Shown here: in pieces, positions 1 through 8,100 of the stretch
How positions within the stretch are numbered: the first letter of the stretch is position 1
Layout: the number at the start of each line of letters is the position of its first letter
From: DASWJZ01 sp964487455
GTDB taxonomy: Bacteria > Pseudomonadota > Alphaproteobacteria > Rhizobiales > Afifellaceae
Assembly: GCA_964487455.1 (NCBI GenBank)
Contig: CAZARE010000160.1
Location: forward strand, 1 to 12,112
DNA: 12,112 nucleotides
Direction of reading: 5' to 3'
Translations under genes and position numbers: made by a program
Notes under the pieces: model-generated
What the model was told of the DNA's origin: nothing
What the model saw: the letters and a program-made list of their open reading frames with translations, nothing else
The model's database searches: none

Positions 1-2582
1 CGGCGCGCGGCTGGACGCCCCGCCCGCATCAGCTCGAGCTTCTGGCGAAGGCGGAGGCGGGCAAGTCGGTCCTCCTCATCGCGCCGACCGGGGCGGGGAA
101 GACGCTCGCCGGCTTCCTGCCGAGCCTCGTCGATCTCGCGCAGGAGAACGCAGAGCCAAGGAAGCGGAAGCCCGGCATGCCGGCGTCCGTTTCCCCTTGG
201 GGCCCGCACACGCTCTACGTCTCGCCGCTGAAGGCGCTCGCCGTCGACATCCACCGCAACCTCGAAATGCCGGTCAGCGAAATGCGCCTCCCCATCCGGC
301 TGGAGACGCGCACCGGCGACACGCCGGTCTACAAGCGCCAGCGTCAGAAGCTCGACCCGCCCGACATGCTGCTCACCACGCCGGAGCAGGTGGCGCTGCT
401 TGTCGCGTCGAAGGACGCGCGGCGCTTCTTCGCGCGGCTCAGGACCGTCGTCTTCGACGAGCTGCATTCGCTCGTCGTGTCTAAGCGCGGCCATCTCCTA
501 TCGCTCGGGCTGGCGCGGCTCCGCGAGCTGGCGCCGGGGCTGAGGACCATCGGGCTCTCCGCCACGGTCGCGGATCCCGACGCGCTCTGCGCCTGGCTGG
601 TGGCGCAGCATCAGGGCGAGGAGCGGGCGCTCGCCGAGAAGATCGTGGTGGAAGGCGGTGCGACACCCGACATCTCCATCGTGGAGCCTGAGGATGTGCG
701 CGTGCCCGGGCAGGGGCACACGGCGCTCTATGCGCTCCCCGCCGTCTACGAGGCGATCAAGGCGCACAAGACCACGCTGCTCTTCGTCAACACGCGCTGG
801 CAGGCGGAGCTGCTCTTCCGAGAGCTCTGGCGCATCAACGACGACGCGCTGGAGATCGCGCTGCATCATGGCTCACTCGACCGCAACCAGCGGCGCAAGG
901 TCGAGGCGGCGATGGCGGAGGGCAGGCTGCGCGCCGTCGTCGCCACCTCCACGCTCGACCTCGGCATCGACTGGGGCGACGTCGATCTCGTCGCGCACGT
1001 CGGCGCGCCCAAGGGTGCGAGCCGGCTGGCGCAGCGGATCGGCCGCGCCAACCACCGCATGGACGAACCGTCCGAAGGCCTGCTCGTCCCGGCCAATCGC
1101 TTCGAGGTGCTGGAATGCCGCGCCGCCCTCGACGCCAATTATCTCGGCCACCAGGACACGCCGGAGCTTCGTCCCGGTGGGCTCGACGTGCTCGCCCAGC
1201 ACGTGCTCGGCATGGCGGTGGCGGAGCCGTTCGACGCCGTTCAGTTGTTCGAGGAGATAACCTCTTCAGAGTCTTACAGAAATCTCACCTGGGAGACGTT
1301 CGAGCGCGTCGTCGATTTCGTCGCGACCGGCGGCTATGCGCTCCGCAACTACGAGCGCTACGCCAAGATCAAGCGGCGCAAGGCCGGGCCTGACGAAGGC
1401 CGCTCGGGCATCACCAATCCGCGCATCGCGCAGCAGTACCGCCTCAACGTCGGCACCATCGTGGAGGCGCCGATGCTCCACGTCGTGCTCGGGCGGTTCA
1501 CGAAGGGCGTGATCCGCGGCGGCAAGCGGCTCGGGCAGATCGAGGAGTATTTCCTGGAGACGCTGACGCCCGGCGACAGCTTCGGCTTCGCCGGCCGCGT
1601 GCTTCGCTTCGAGGGCATCCGCGAGAACATCGCCTACGTCACGCCGGGCGGCGAGGAAAACCCGAGCATCCCGTCCTTCGAAGGCGGCAAGTTTCCTCTC
1701 ACTACATATCTGGCAAGCCAAGTGCGCGAGATTCTCGCCGATCGCACACGCTGGTCGAAGCTCCCCGAGCAGGTGCGCGAATGGCTTGCCTACCAGGAGG
1801 AACGGTCGCGACTGCCGAGGGCGAACGAGCTGCTGGTGGAGACCTTCCCGCTCGACAAGGAGTTCTACATGGCGGCGTTTCCTTTCGAGGGGCGCCTGGC
1901 GCACCAGACGCTCGGCATGCTCTTGACGCGGCGGCTGGAGCGCGCGGGCGCGCGCCCGCTCGGCTTCGTGGCTACGGACTATTCAATCGCGGTGTGGGCG
2001 CTGCGCGACCTCGGCGCCGCCTTCGCCGCGGGGCGCCCGTCGCTTTCGGCGCTCTTCGACGAGGACATGCTCGGCGACGACCTCGAAGCGTGGATGGCGG
2101 AATCGTATCTCTTGAAGCGCACGTTTCGGAACTGCGCCATCATCTCCGGGCTGATCGAACGAAGGCATCCCGGCGAGGAGAAGACCGGGCGGCAGGTCAC
2201 CGTTTCGACCGACCTCGTCTACGACGTGCTCAGAACGCACGAGCCTGACCATATTCTGCTGCAGGCGACGCGCGCCGATGCCGCGGCCGGGCTCCTCGAC
2301 ATCCAGCGGCTCGGCGAAATGCTCTATCGCGTGAAGGGCCGAATCGTACATCAAAGGCTGGAGCGCGTCTCGCCGCTCGCCGTGCCGGTCATGTTGCAGA
2401 TCGGGCGCGAGCCGGTCTTCGGCGAGGCGCAGACCGACATCCTGGCGGACGCGGCCGAGGCCCTGGTTCGCGAGGCGATGGGCGAGGAACCACCGCGTGC
2501 AGCTCAAGCTCAGCCTGTCGCCTCCAAGCCCGCGAAACCAGGCCGAACCAGAGGCGCGGTGCGAGCCGCGAGGGCTGGCTGA
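1..2582 (+). CDS. Ligase-associated DEXH-box helicase (Lhr-Core type), 5' end missing
   Basis: This is an ATP-dependent superfamily 2 DNA helicase of the Lhr-Core/ligase-associated family (TIGR04121), a cytoplasmic DNA repair enzyme. The frame is open from base 3, so the start lies outside the window and 859 residues are visible. Counting from base 3, I see Walker A APTGAGKT (about 27-34), the DELH box (152-155), motif III SAT (186-188), and the second RecA domain with ATSTLDLGIDWGD and the arginine-finger motif QRIGRANHR (344-352). A long Lhr-type C-terminal region follows, with winged-helix and beta-barrel segments expected from the family. The last 27 or so residues are an Ala/Pro/Lys/Arg-rich low-complexity tail. 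Walker A normally sits within about the first 50 residues, so probably only 10-25 residues are missing. The gene is coupled to pdeM, its usual partner. The family assignment is firm; the biological damage substrate is not known from sequence. Confidence 0.95.
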   Translation, partial: ARGWTPRPHQLELLAKAEAGKSVLLIAPTGAGKTLAGFLPSLVDLAQENAEPRKRKPGMPASVSPWGPHTLYVSPLKALAVDIHRNLEMPVSEMRLPIRLETRTGDTPVYKRQRQKLDPPDMLLTTPEQVALLVASKDARRFFARLRTVVFDELHSLVVSKRGHLLSLGLARLRELAPGLRTIGLSATVADPDALCAWLVAQHQGEERALAEKIVVEGGATPDISIVEPEDVRVPGQGHTALYALPAVYEAIKAHKTTLLFVNTRWQAELLFRELWRINDDALEIALHHGSLDRNQRRKVEAAMAEGRLRAVVATSTLDLGIDWGDVDLVAHVGAPKGASRLAQRIGRANHRMDEPSEGLLVPANRFEVLECRAALDANYLGHQDTPELRPGGLDVLAQHVLGMAVAEPFDAVQLFEEITSSESYRNLTWETFERVVDFVATGGYALRNYERYAKIKRRKAGPDEGRSGITNPRIAQQYRLNVGTIVEAPMLHVVLGRFTKGVIRGGKRLGQIEEYFLETLTPGDSFGFAGRVLRFEGIRENIAYVTPGGEENPSIPSFEGGKFPLTTYLASQVREILADRTRWSKLPEQVREWLAYQEERSRLPRANELLVETFPLDKEFYMAAFPFEGRLAHQTLGMLLTRRLERAGARPLGFVATDYSIAVWALRDLGAAFAAGRPSLSALFDEDMLGDDLEAWMAESYLLKRTFRNCAIISGLIERRHPGEEKTGRQVTVSTDLVYDVLRTHEPDHILLQATRADAAAGLLDIQRLGEMLYRVKGRIVHQRLERVSPLAVPVMLQIGREPVFGEAQTDILADAAEALVREAMGEEPPRAAQAQPVASKPAKPGRTRGAVRAARAG

Positions 2583-2583
2583 G

Positions 2584-3258
2584 GTGCGGACGGTCGTCTC
2601 CGAGACGGAAGTGCTGCTGGATCCGGCCGGCGCGTTGTATCTAGCGGACAGCCGCACGCTCGTCGTGGCAGACCTGCATCTGGAGAAGGCGTCGGCCTTC
2701 GCGCGTCGGGGCATGCTTCTGCCGCCTTATGACACGGGCGCGACGCTTAGGCAGCTTTCGTACCTCGTACTGCAACGCGACCCGCGCCGCGTCATCGCGC
2801 TCGGCGATTCCTTTCACGATTCCGACGGCTTCGGCCGCCTCTCCGACGCCGACCGTCTGCGCCTCGCTGCGTTGCAGGGCGGGCGCGAATGGATATGGAT
2901 CGCCGGCAACCACGACCCGGAGCTTCCTGAAAGCATCGGCGGCGATGTCGCCGAGGAGGTTCAGGCGGATGGGCTCTGCTTCCGCCACCAGCCCGTGGAG
3001 GGCGAAGCGCTCGGAGAAGTCGCCGGGCACCTCCATCCCGCGGCAAAGATCCGCGGCAATGGGCGGAGCGTTCGCTGCCGCGCCTTCGCCACCGACGGAT
3101 TACGGATGGTGCTGCCGGCCTTCGGGGTGCTCGCCGGCGGCCTCAACGTGCTCGACCGCGCCTTCGCGCCGCTCTTCGCGCCGGGCGCGCTCAAGCCCTT
3201 CCTGATCGGCGACGGAAGGCTCTTTCCGGTGGCGTTTGCGGCTCTCTGCCACGACTAG
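2584..3258 (+). CDS. pdeM: Ligase-associated DNA damage response endonuclease PdeM (metallophosphoesterase)
   Basis: This is a calcineurin-like binuclear metallophosphoesterase of the PdeM family (TIGR04123). Family members studied elsewhere are Mn-dependent DNA nucleases that travel with an Lhr-Core helicase, an exonuclease and an ATP-dependent ligase. All metal-binding motifs are present, numbered from this start: D30-x-H32 in VVADLHLEK, GD at 74-75 in GDSFHD, GNHD at 108-111, H135, and GHLH at 148-151. Catalytic activity is therefore expected. The chosen GTG start lies one base after the helicase stop and has a GAGGG Shine-Dalgarno 9 bases upstream, giving 224 residues, close to family length. 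An in-frame GTG at 2497, with GAGG 9 bases upstream, would give 253 residues and overlap the helicase by 86 bases. Its extra N-terminus is low complexity, so I prefer 2584. Translational coupling to the helicase is likely. Confidence 0.93.
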   Translation: MRTVVSETEVLLDPAGALYLADSRTLVVADLHLEKASAFARRGMLLPPYDTGATLRQLSYLVLQRDPRRVIALGDSFHDSDGFGRLSDADRLRLAALQGGREWIWIAGNHDPELPESIGGDVAEEVQADGLCFRHQPVEGEALGEVAGHLHPAAKIRGNGRSVRCRAFATDGLRMVLPAFGVLAGGLNVLDRAFAPLFAPGALKPFLIGDGRLFPVAFAALCHD

Positions 3259-3270
3259 CTGCAAACCGCC

Positions 3271-4023
3271 TCAAGTCCGGCGCAAGACCACCCCGGCGAG
3301 CCAGCCGGTGAAGAGCGCTAGAGCCACGCAAAGAAGCCCATAAGGGAGTGGAAACTCGAGCGCAGCGCGCGCCACGCGATCGGAAAAACCCCCCTTGGCT
3401 ATGGATAGGACCTGTGTCGAGCCCGCGAGGAACGCCTCGTCGCGGAACAAATATACGCTCACCCTGTATTCGCCGGTCGGAATGTCACTTGGTAGGAAGA
3501 ATGTCGTGCGGAACACGTCCGGAGCGAGGAATTCAACTGCCTCCTCGCGCTCCACATAGAGCGCCCGCTCGGTCTTCAAGCCGATCAGCGCCTCGGCAAG
3601 GCGCGCCGAAGTCGCCTCGGCGCTCGCCTCCTGCACGAAAGGCAGGCTCGGCAAGCCGAGCCTGTAGTCCAAGAGCTGCTCAGGCGAGACGGCGGCGCTG
3701 AAATTCTCGCTGAGATGCATGACATAGTACGATGGGACGGCTCTGAACTCGCGCGTCGTGCGGTTCGCCCACACGCCAAGCACCCGCTCCTTCTGGCGCA
3801 CGACCAAATCCTGCTCCGGTCCCTGCACGACGACCGCGACCTCGTAGCCCGTCGCATCGACCGGCGCTCCTCGGACAGCGCCGAAGACGACAATGCGCTC
3901 CCCGGTGAAATTGGAGGTGATCGACACGGCCTCGTCGGAGAGCGTCGAGACAAGACTCTCGGCGTTTACGTCCAAGCAGGGCGCCGCGGCCAGCACAGCC
4001 GTAGCAAGGAGCAGCCGCCTCAC
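3271..4023 (-). CDS. TIGR02186 family protein (Alph_Pro_TM), membrane-anchored, function unknown
   Basis: This 250-residue protein has an N-terminal signal peptide (MRRLLLATAVLAAAP, likely cleaved near residue 21 after VNA). A mostly beta-type extracytoplasmic domain follows, then one C-terminal membrane span (about 225-246, FPLPYGLLCVALALFTGWLA) and a short basic tail (LRRT). I recognise it as the TIGR02186/PF09608 family, which is found in Alphaproteobacteria and typically next to a TauE/SafE (TSUP) permease, as here. The bulk is therefore predicted to sit in the periplasm, tethered to the inner membrane. No catalytic motif is visible and its biochemical role is unknown. The GTG start overlaps the stop of the upstream permease by four bases (GTGA), a layout typical of translational coupling, so the two products are probably made together. 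A partner or accessory function for the permease is an inference from linkage only. Confidence 0.9.
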   Translation of the reverse strand: MRRLLLATAVLAAAPCLDVNAESLVSTLSDEAVSITSNFTGERIVVFGAVRGAPVDATGYEVAVVVQGPEQDLVVRQKERVLGVWANRTTREFRAVPSYYVMHLSENFSAAVSPEQLLDYRLGLPSLPFVQEASAEATSARLAEALIGLKTERALYVEREEAVEFLAPDVFRTTFFLPSDIPTGEYRVSVYLFRDEAFLAGSTQVLSIAKGGFSDRVARAALEFPLPYGLLCVALALFTGWLAGVVLRRT

Positions 4024-4946
4024 GTCGCCCCTCCCATCACCGAGAGCGAGTAGACCTGCTCGGGTCGCGTAAAGAGGCCGAAGAGCACACGCAGCGCCAC
4101 CGCCAGCACGAGCAGCGCGAGAAGCGCTCGCAACTGCTCGCCGCGGATCGCCTGCCCGATCTGCGCGCCGAACTGGGCGCCGACCACACCGCCGACCATA
4201 AGGAGAAAGGCCAGCATGATGTCGACGGACTTGTTGGCGGTGGCGTGCAGCACGGTTGCGACCGCCATGGTCGCGAGCGTGTAGGCGAGCGACGTGCCGA
4301 TCACCACGTTAGTCGGCACACGCAGGAGATAGATCAGCGCCGGCACCATGATGAAGCCGCCGCCCAGACCCAGGATGGCGCCAAGGAAGCCGATGCCGGA
4401 GCCGAGCACGACGATCGGGACGATGCTGACGTAAAGCTTCGAGCGGCGGAACCGGACCTTGAACGGGAGGCCGTGCACCCAGGTGTGATGCGATGGCCCG
4501 CGCGGCCGGGCGGCGCGCCCGGCCCGGGTGCGCCAGATCGTGCGCAGCGACTCCCGCAACATGACGGCGCCGATGAAGCCGAGAAAGGCAACATAGGAGA
4601 GCGCGATGATGAGATCGAGCTGGCCGATCTCCCGTAGCGCGCGGAAGGCGAAGACCCCGAGGGCGGAGCCGGCGGAGCCGCCGAGCGCCAGGAGGATCGT
4701 CATCTTTTCGTCGACCAGCCGGCGGCGCCAGTAGGAGATGGCGGCGGAGGTCGACGAGGCGACAATCTGCGGCGTCACCGTGGCCACGGCCACCGCCGGG
4801 GGAATGCCCGAGAAGATAAGAAGCGGGGTCAGCAGAAAACCGCCACCCACGCCGAACATTCCGGAAAGAAAACCAACAGCCCCGCCCATGCCCAAGAAGA
4901 GGAACATGTTCACCGTGAGCTCGGCGATGGGGAGGTAAAGCTGCAC
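4020..4946 (-). CDS. Sulfite exporter TauE/SafE (TSUP) family membrane permease
   Basis: This is an inner-membrane transporter of the TSUP family (PF01925, formerly DUF81), whose members move sulfite, sulfonates and related anions. The substrate here cannot be read from sequence. The 308-residue protein shows the family's internal duplication: glycine-rich hairpin GFLSGMFGVGGGF near residues 25-37 and its counterpart GFLGAILGLGGGF near 186-198. They are separated by several hydrophobic spans and a basic cytoplasmic loop (about 131-170, with RTRAGRAARPRG). I chose the GTG at 4946 because it gives the N-terminus VQLYLPIAEL typical of rhizobial homologues. The longer TTG-initiated frame from 5021 would add 25 non-hydrophobic residues, and its TTG overlaps the -35 box of a good promoter. 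The Shine-Dalgarno is weak. It heads a two-gene operon with the TIGR02186 gene. Confidence 0.92.
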   Translation of the reverse strand: MQLYLPIAELTVNMFLFLGMGGAVGFLSGMFGVGGGFLLTPLLIFSGIPPAVAVATVTPQIVASSTSAAISYWRRRLVDEKMTILLALGGSAGSALGVFAFRALREIGQLDLIIALSYVAFLGFIGAVMLRESLRTIWRTRAGRAARPRGPSHHTWVHGLPFKVRFRRSKLYVSIVPIVVLGSGIGFLGAILGLGGGFIMVPALIYLLRVPTNVVIGTSLAYTLATMAVATVLHATANKSVDIMLAFLLMVGGVVGAQFGAQIGQAIRGEQLRALLALLVLAVALRVLFGLFTRPEQVYSLSVMGGAT

Positions 4947-4992
4947 CCGCGGCGCCCGTTGATTGTCTTTTCGTAACGGCGGCCCCAGGGCG

Positions 4993-5021
4993 AGTAAGCG
5001 CCCCCGAGGAAGCGCTGTCAA
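4993..5021 (-). promoter_or_regulatory. Putative sigma70 promoter of the TSUP/TIGR02186 operon
   Basis: On the minus strand a perfect -35 hexamer TTGACA (5021-5016) is followed, after a 17-base spacer, by CTTACT (4998-4993), which fits an alphaproteobacterial -10 only loosely (3 of 6 matches to TATAAT). Transcription would begin near 4986 and leave a leader of about 40 bases before the GTG at 4946. The site supports the shorter permease start. It is a prediction from spacing and hexamers only. Confidence 0.45.
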
Positions 5022-5094
5022 ACTGACGATCGGACGCAGCCGCGCAATTCTAAAGCTCGACGGGTCGAAGGGGCGTTAGCTGGCGAACGCTTCC

Positions 5095-5125
5095 GCGGCG
5101 CCCTACCCCTGCGGCGCCCTACCCT
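5095..5125 (-). repeat. Tandem 15/16-base repeat after podJ forming a G-quadruplex motif
   Basis: Two adjacent copies lie at 5095-5110 (GCGGCGCCCTACCCCT) and 5111-5125 (GCGGCGCCCTACCCT), differing by one C. On the minus strand, which is the podJ sense strand, they create four G-tracts: GGG-TA-GGG-CGCCGCA-GGGG-TA-GGG (5124-5101). This meets the standard G-quadruplex pattern with loops of 2, 7 and 2. It begins 14 bases after the podJ stop and would lie in the 3' untranslated part of the mRNA. No T-run follows, so it is not a textbook intrinsic terminator. Each copy also contains GGCGCC, so a competing duplex is possible. Confidence 0.6.
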
Positions 5126-5138
5126 GCGGGGCGAGCCG

Positions 5139-8100
5139 TCAGCCCGACACACCACGCAGCGCTTCCACCAGCCCCGGATCGATCTGGCCCGTCTTCGGCA
5201 GTCCGGCATGGTCCTGAAACTTCAGGATCGCCTGCATGGTTTGGCGCCCGAGCAGCCCGTCGGTCGGCCCGGGGTCGAAGCCTTGGTCGGCTAGGAGCTT
5301 CTGGACCAAGGCGACGAGGTCGTTTTCCGATAGCACGCTTCCGACCTGTGCATCCCCAGCCGCAAGTGGCGCCTCAACGCTGGTGGAATCCTGCGCGTCG
5401 TTCCACCCCCCTTCCGGCATCAATACCTCGTTGGCCTCAGAGACCAGCGGGAGCGGCTCGAATGCAGCAGCGGCAGCCTGCGCCTTCGGAAGATCTCGCT
5501 CCGACAAGGCCGCGGCGATGATGTCGCGCCGTTTCGCCGATTCCGCGTCACCCGAGGTCGCGGCCACCGAGAACCATTTGTAGGCCTCGATCAGGTCCTG
5601 CGGCACGCCGAGTCCGCGAGCGTGCAAGACCGCCAGGTTGAACTGACTGTCGCGCACGCCGCGCTCCGCTGCTTGGCGGAAGAGGTCCGCCGCCCGCTCG
5701 AGGTCCGGTTCTCCGCCAGCGCCCTCGGCGTAGAGGACAGCCAGATTATGAATGGCCTTGACGTTGCCGGCATCGGCGGCGCGGCGATACCAAGCCTGCG
5801 CCTTTGCAAGGTCCTTAGGGACGCCGATCCCCTTCTCGTAGATCGACCCCAGTCGATATTGCGCGGGAGCGAGACCGGCCTCGGCGGCGCGCTCGTACCA
5901 CTCCACCGAGGTGCGCATATCCTGCATGCCGCCCCGGCCCTCAGCGTAGCGTGCCGCGACCTCGAAAGCGGCAGCCGGGTCGCCGGCCACAGCGGCGTCG
6001 CGAAGGCGCTGCGATCCAATGGCAATGGGGATCTCCGGCAGCGCCTCCTCCTGGGGTGGAGGCGCGGCTGCCGGAGCATCGCTCGGCAGCGGAGCGAGCG
6101 CGGCCAGTTCCTCACTGGCAGGCGCGGCCGGCTCGATCTCGGCTGGCGGTTCCGACGCCACGCTGGCAGCGTTGGTCCCGGCCTCTTCGGCGCTCTCCGA
6201 AGCTGGCCTCTCGGCCGGCGTCCCTGTGGCGACGATCGGCTGTGTTTGGGGCGCCGGAGCCTCGGCCCGGATCGGCTCGGGAGCCGATGAGGCAACCGGA
6301 GCAGCGTCAAGTGCCGAAGGCGCCGGCTGAGAGGCGTCTGGCACCGTCGCGATATCGCCGCCGCCAGTGCTCATCTGGCCACGGATGATCTGAAGCGCGG
6401 CGAACGCAACCGCTATTGCGAGCGCCGCTGCCATAAGCATGCCCCGGCGCGACTTGACTGCACCGGCGATGCGCCCGAGACCGCCGCTGCGCTCGTCGGG
6501 TGCCTCTGCGTCGGCCGCCTCCGCGGCGGCCGCGCGGGCCGCGCGCCGTGCGGCCGCCAGAAAATCGTTGTCGACCGGAGAATCCAGCTCATCCGAGGAA
6601 GCGGCGCCACGACCTTCGGCCTTCAGAACCGAACCGGTCTGGCTCTGGTTGCGGGCGCCGGACATGAACTCCGTGTCCGAGCTCGGCGCGCCGGCGAGAG
6701 AGGAGCTCAGCGGCGAATCCGTGCCGGGCTCCAGCGGAAAATCCGACGTCTCCTCGCTTTCCTCCGGCTCGGGCGTGAAGGACTCGGCACGTCCGCCGGT
6801 GGCGCGCCTCAGCAGTTGCCGCGACGTGAAGCGGCTGAGAAGCCCGCCGCTTGCGCGGGGCTCGCTGGGCTCCGGCTCCTCGGCTTTCGCCGGCGGGGAC
6901 TCGGGCTCGGCCGGCGGTGCCGGCTCGTCATGATCGATCCGCACACCCGCGTCGTGAGCCTCGGCCGACTTCGCCCTTGCCTCAGCGGCGGCGGGACGAG
7001 GCTCGCCGGTCGGGGCCAAGCCCGAATCGTGCTCCAGGAAGGCCATGCGCTTGACCACAGCCTCAAGCGTGTCCTGGACGGCGTCGAGCGCTTCCTTGGT
7101 CTTCCTTTCCGATGCCTCCGCCGAGCCCTTGAGCACGGTGACGTCGTCCGACAACGCGCGCGCCATGCCGGCGACAGCCTCGACGTCGGCATCGGCAGCG
7201 TCGCCGTCATCCGGCGGACGACGATAGGCGGTTGAGCGCCGAGTCTCGTCCAGGCGCTCCTCGATCGTCTTCAGGCTGGTCTCGATATGGGCAAGCGCGA
7301 GCCGCGACCGGCTCGGGTCGTCTAGAAGCTCGGCGATCCGCTCGACCTGCGCCTCAAGCTCCGCGGCGGTAGCCGGCGGATCGTCCGGCAGACGCTCCAT
7401 TCGCTGGGCAATGCTATGCAGGACCACGCCAAGACTTGATTCTCCCTCGCCAAGGCCGGGAAGCGAGCGCAACTCGCGCCTCAAAGCAATGATGTCGTCG
7501 CGAAGCTCGGCGACATCCTGCGGCGAAAGCAGCTCGCTGTCGGCGGCGTAGGCGATCCCAATTCGCTCCAGCGTGCGCTCCAGCCGGGCGAAGCGCTCTT
7601 CGGAGACGCCGCCGGCGGGGCGGTCGCCAATAAGGCGCTCCAGTCGCTCGATCTGCTGTTCGATGTACTGGGCGGCGGCTCTTGCTCCGCCCTCCTCGCC
7701 ATCCTCTCTCGCCATCGTCGCGGCGGCGAGCTTCTGCTCGAGCCGGTCGAAGCGCTCTTCCTCCGGCATGGCACGGATGGCAGCGTCGACTCGGTCGAAG
7801 AGCTCGGTCAGCCGCGCCGGGTCGATGCTCCTTCCCTTCAGAAGCTCCAGCCGGCTGACGATGCCTTCCAGCTGCGTCTGCAAGGCGCGCGGGTCTGGGC
7901 CTCTGCTGCTGGTGAGGCCGGCCAGTCGTTCCTCGATCGCCTCCAGGCGCAGCGATAGCGGCGTGTGCTGGTCCGAAGCGCCGAGGGCGCTCAGCCGGTC
8001 GGCGATCTCCTGGAGCTTTTGGGCGAAGGGACGCAACTGATCGCTCGATGCACGCGCGTGGCGAGCAAGCTCGTCGAGCTGCCGCTGAGTTTGGTCAAGG

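Noticed and set aside
3960..4000. Possible lipoprotein signal (LAAAPC) in the TIGR02186 protein
   Set aside because: The residue before the cysteine is proline, which does not fit a lipobox. A standard signal peptidase site after VNA is more likely.
4947..5021. TTG-initiated 25-residue extension of the TSUP permease
   Set aside because: The TTG is part of a perfect TTGACA -35 box and the extra residues are polar and unlike family N-termini. GTG at 4946 gives the expected N-terminus.
5060..5096. Short hairpin GCGTT...AACGC downstream of podJ as an intrinsic terminator
   Set aside because: The stem is only five base pairs and no T-run follows on the podJ strand.
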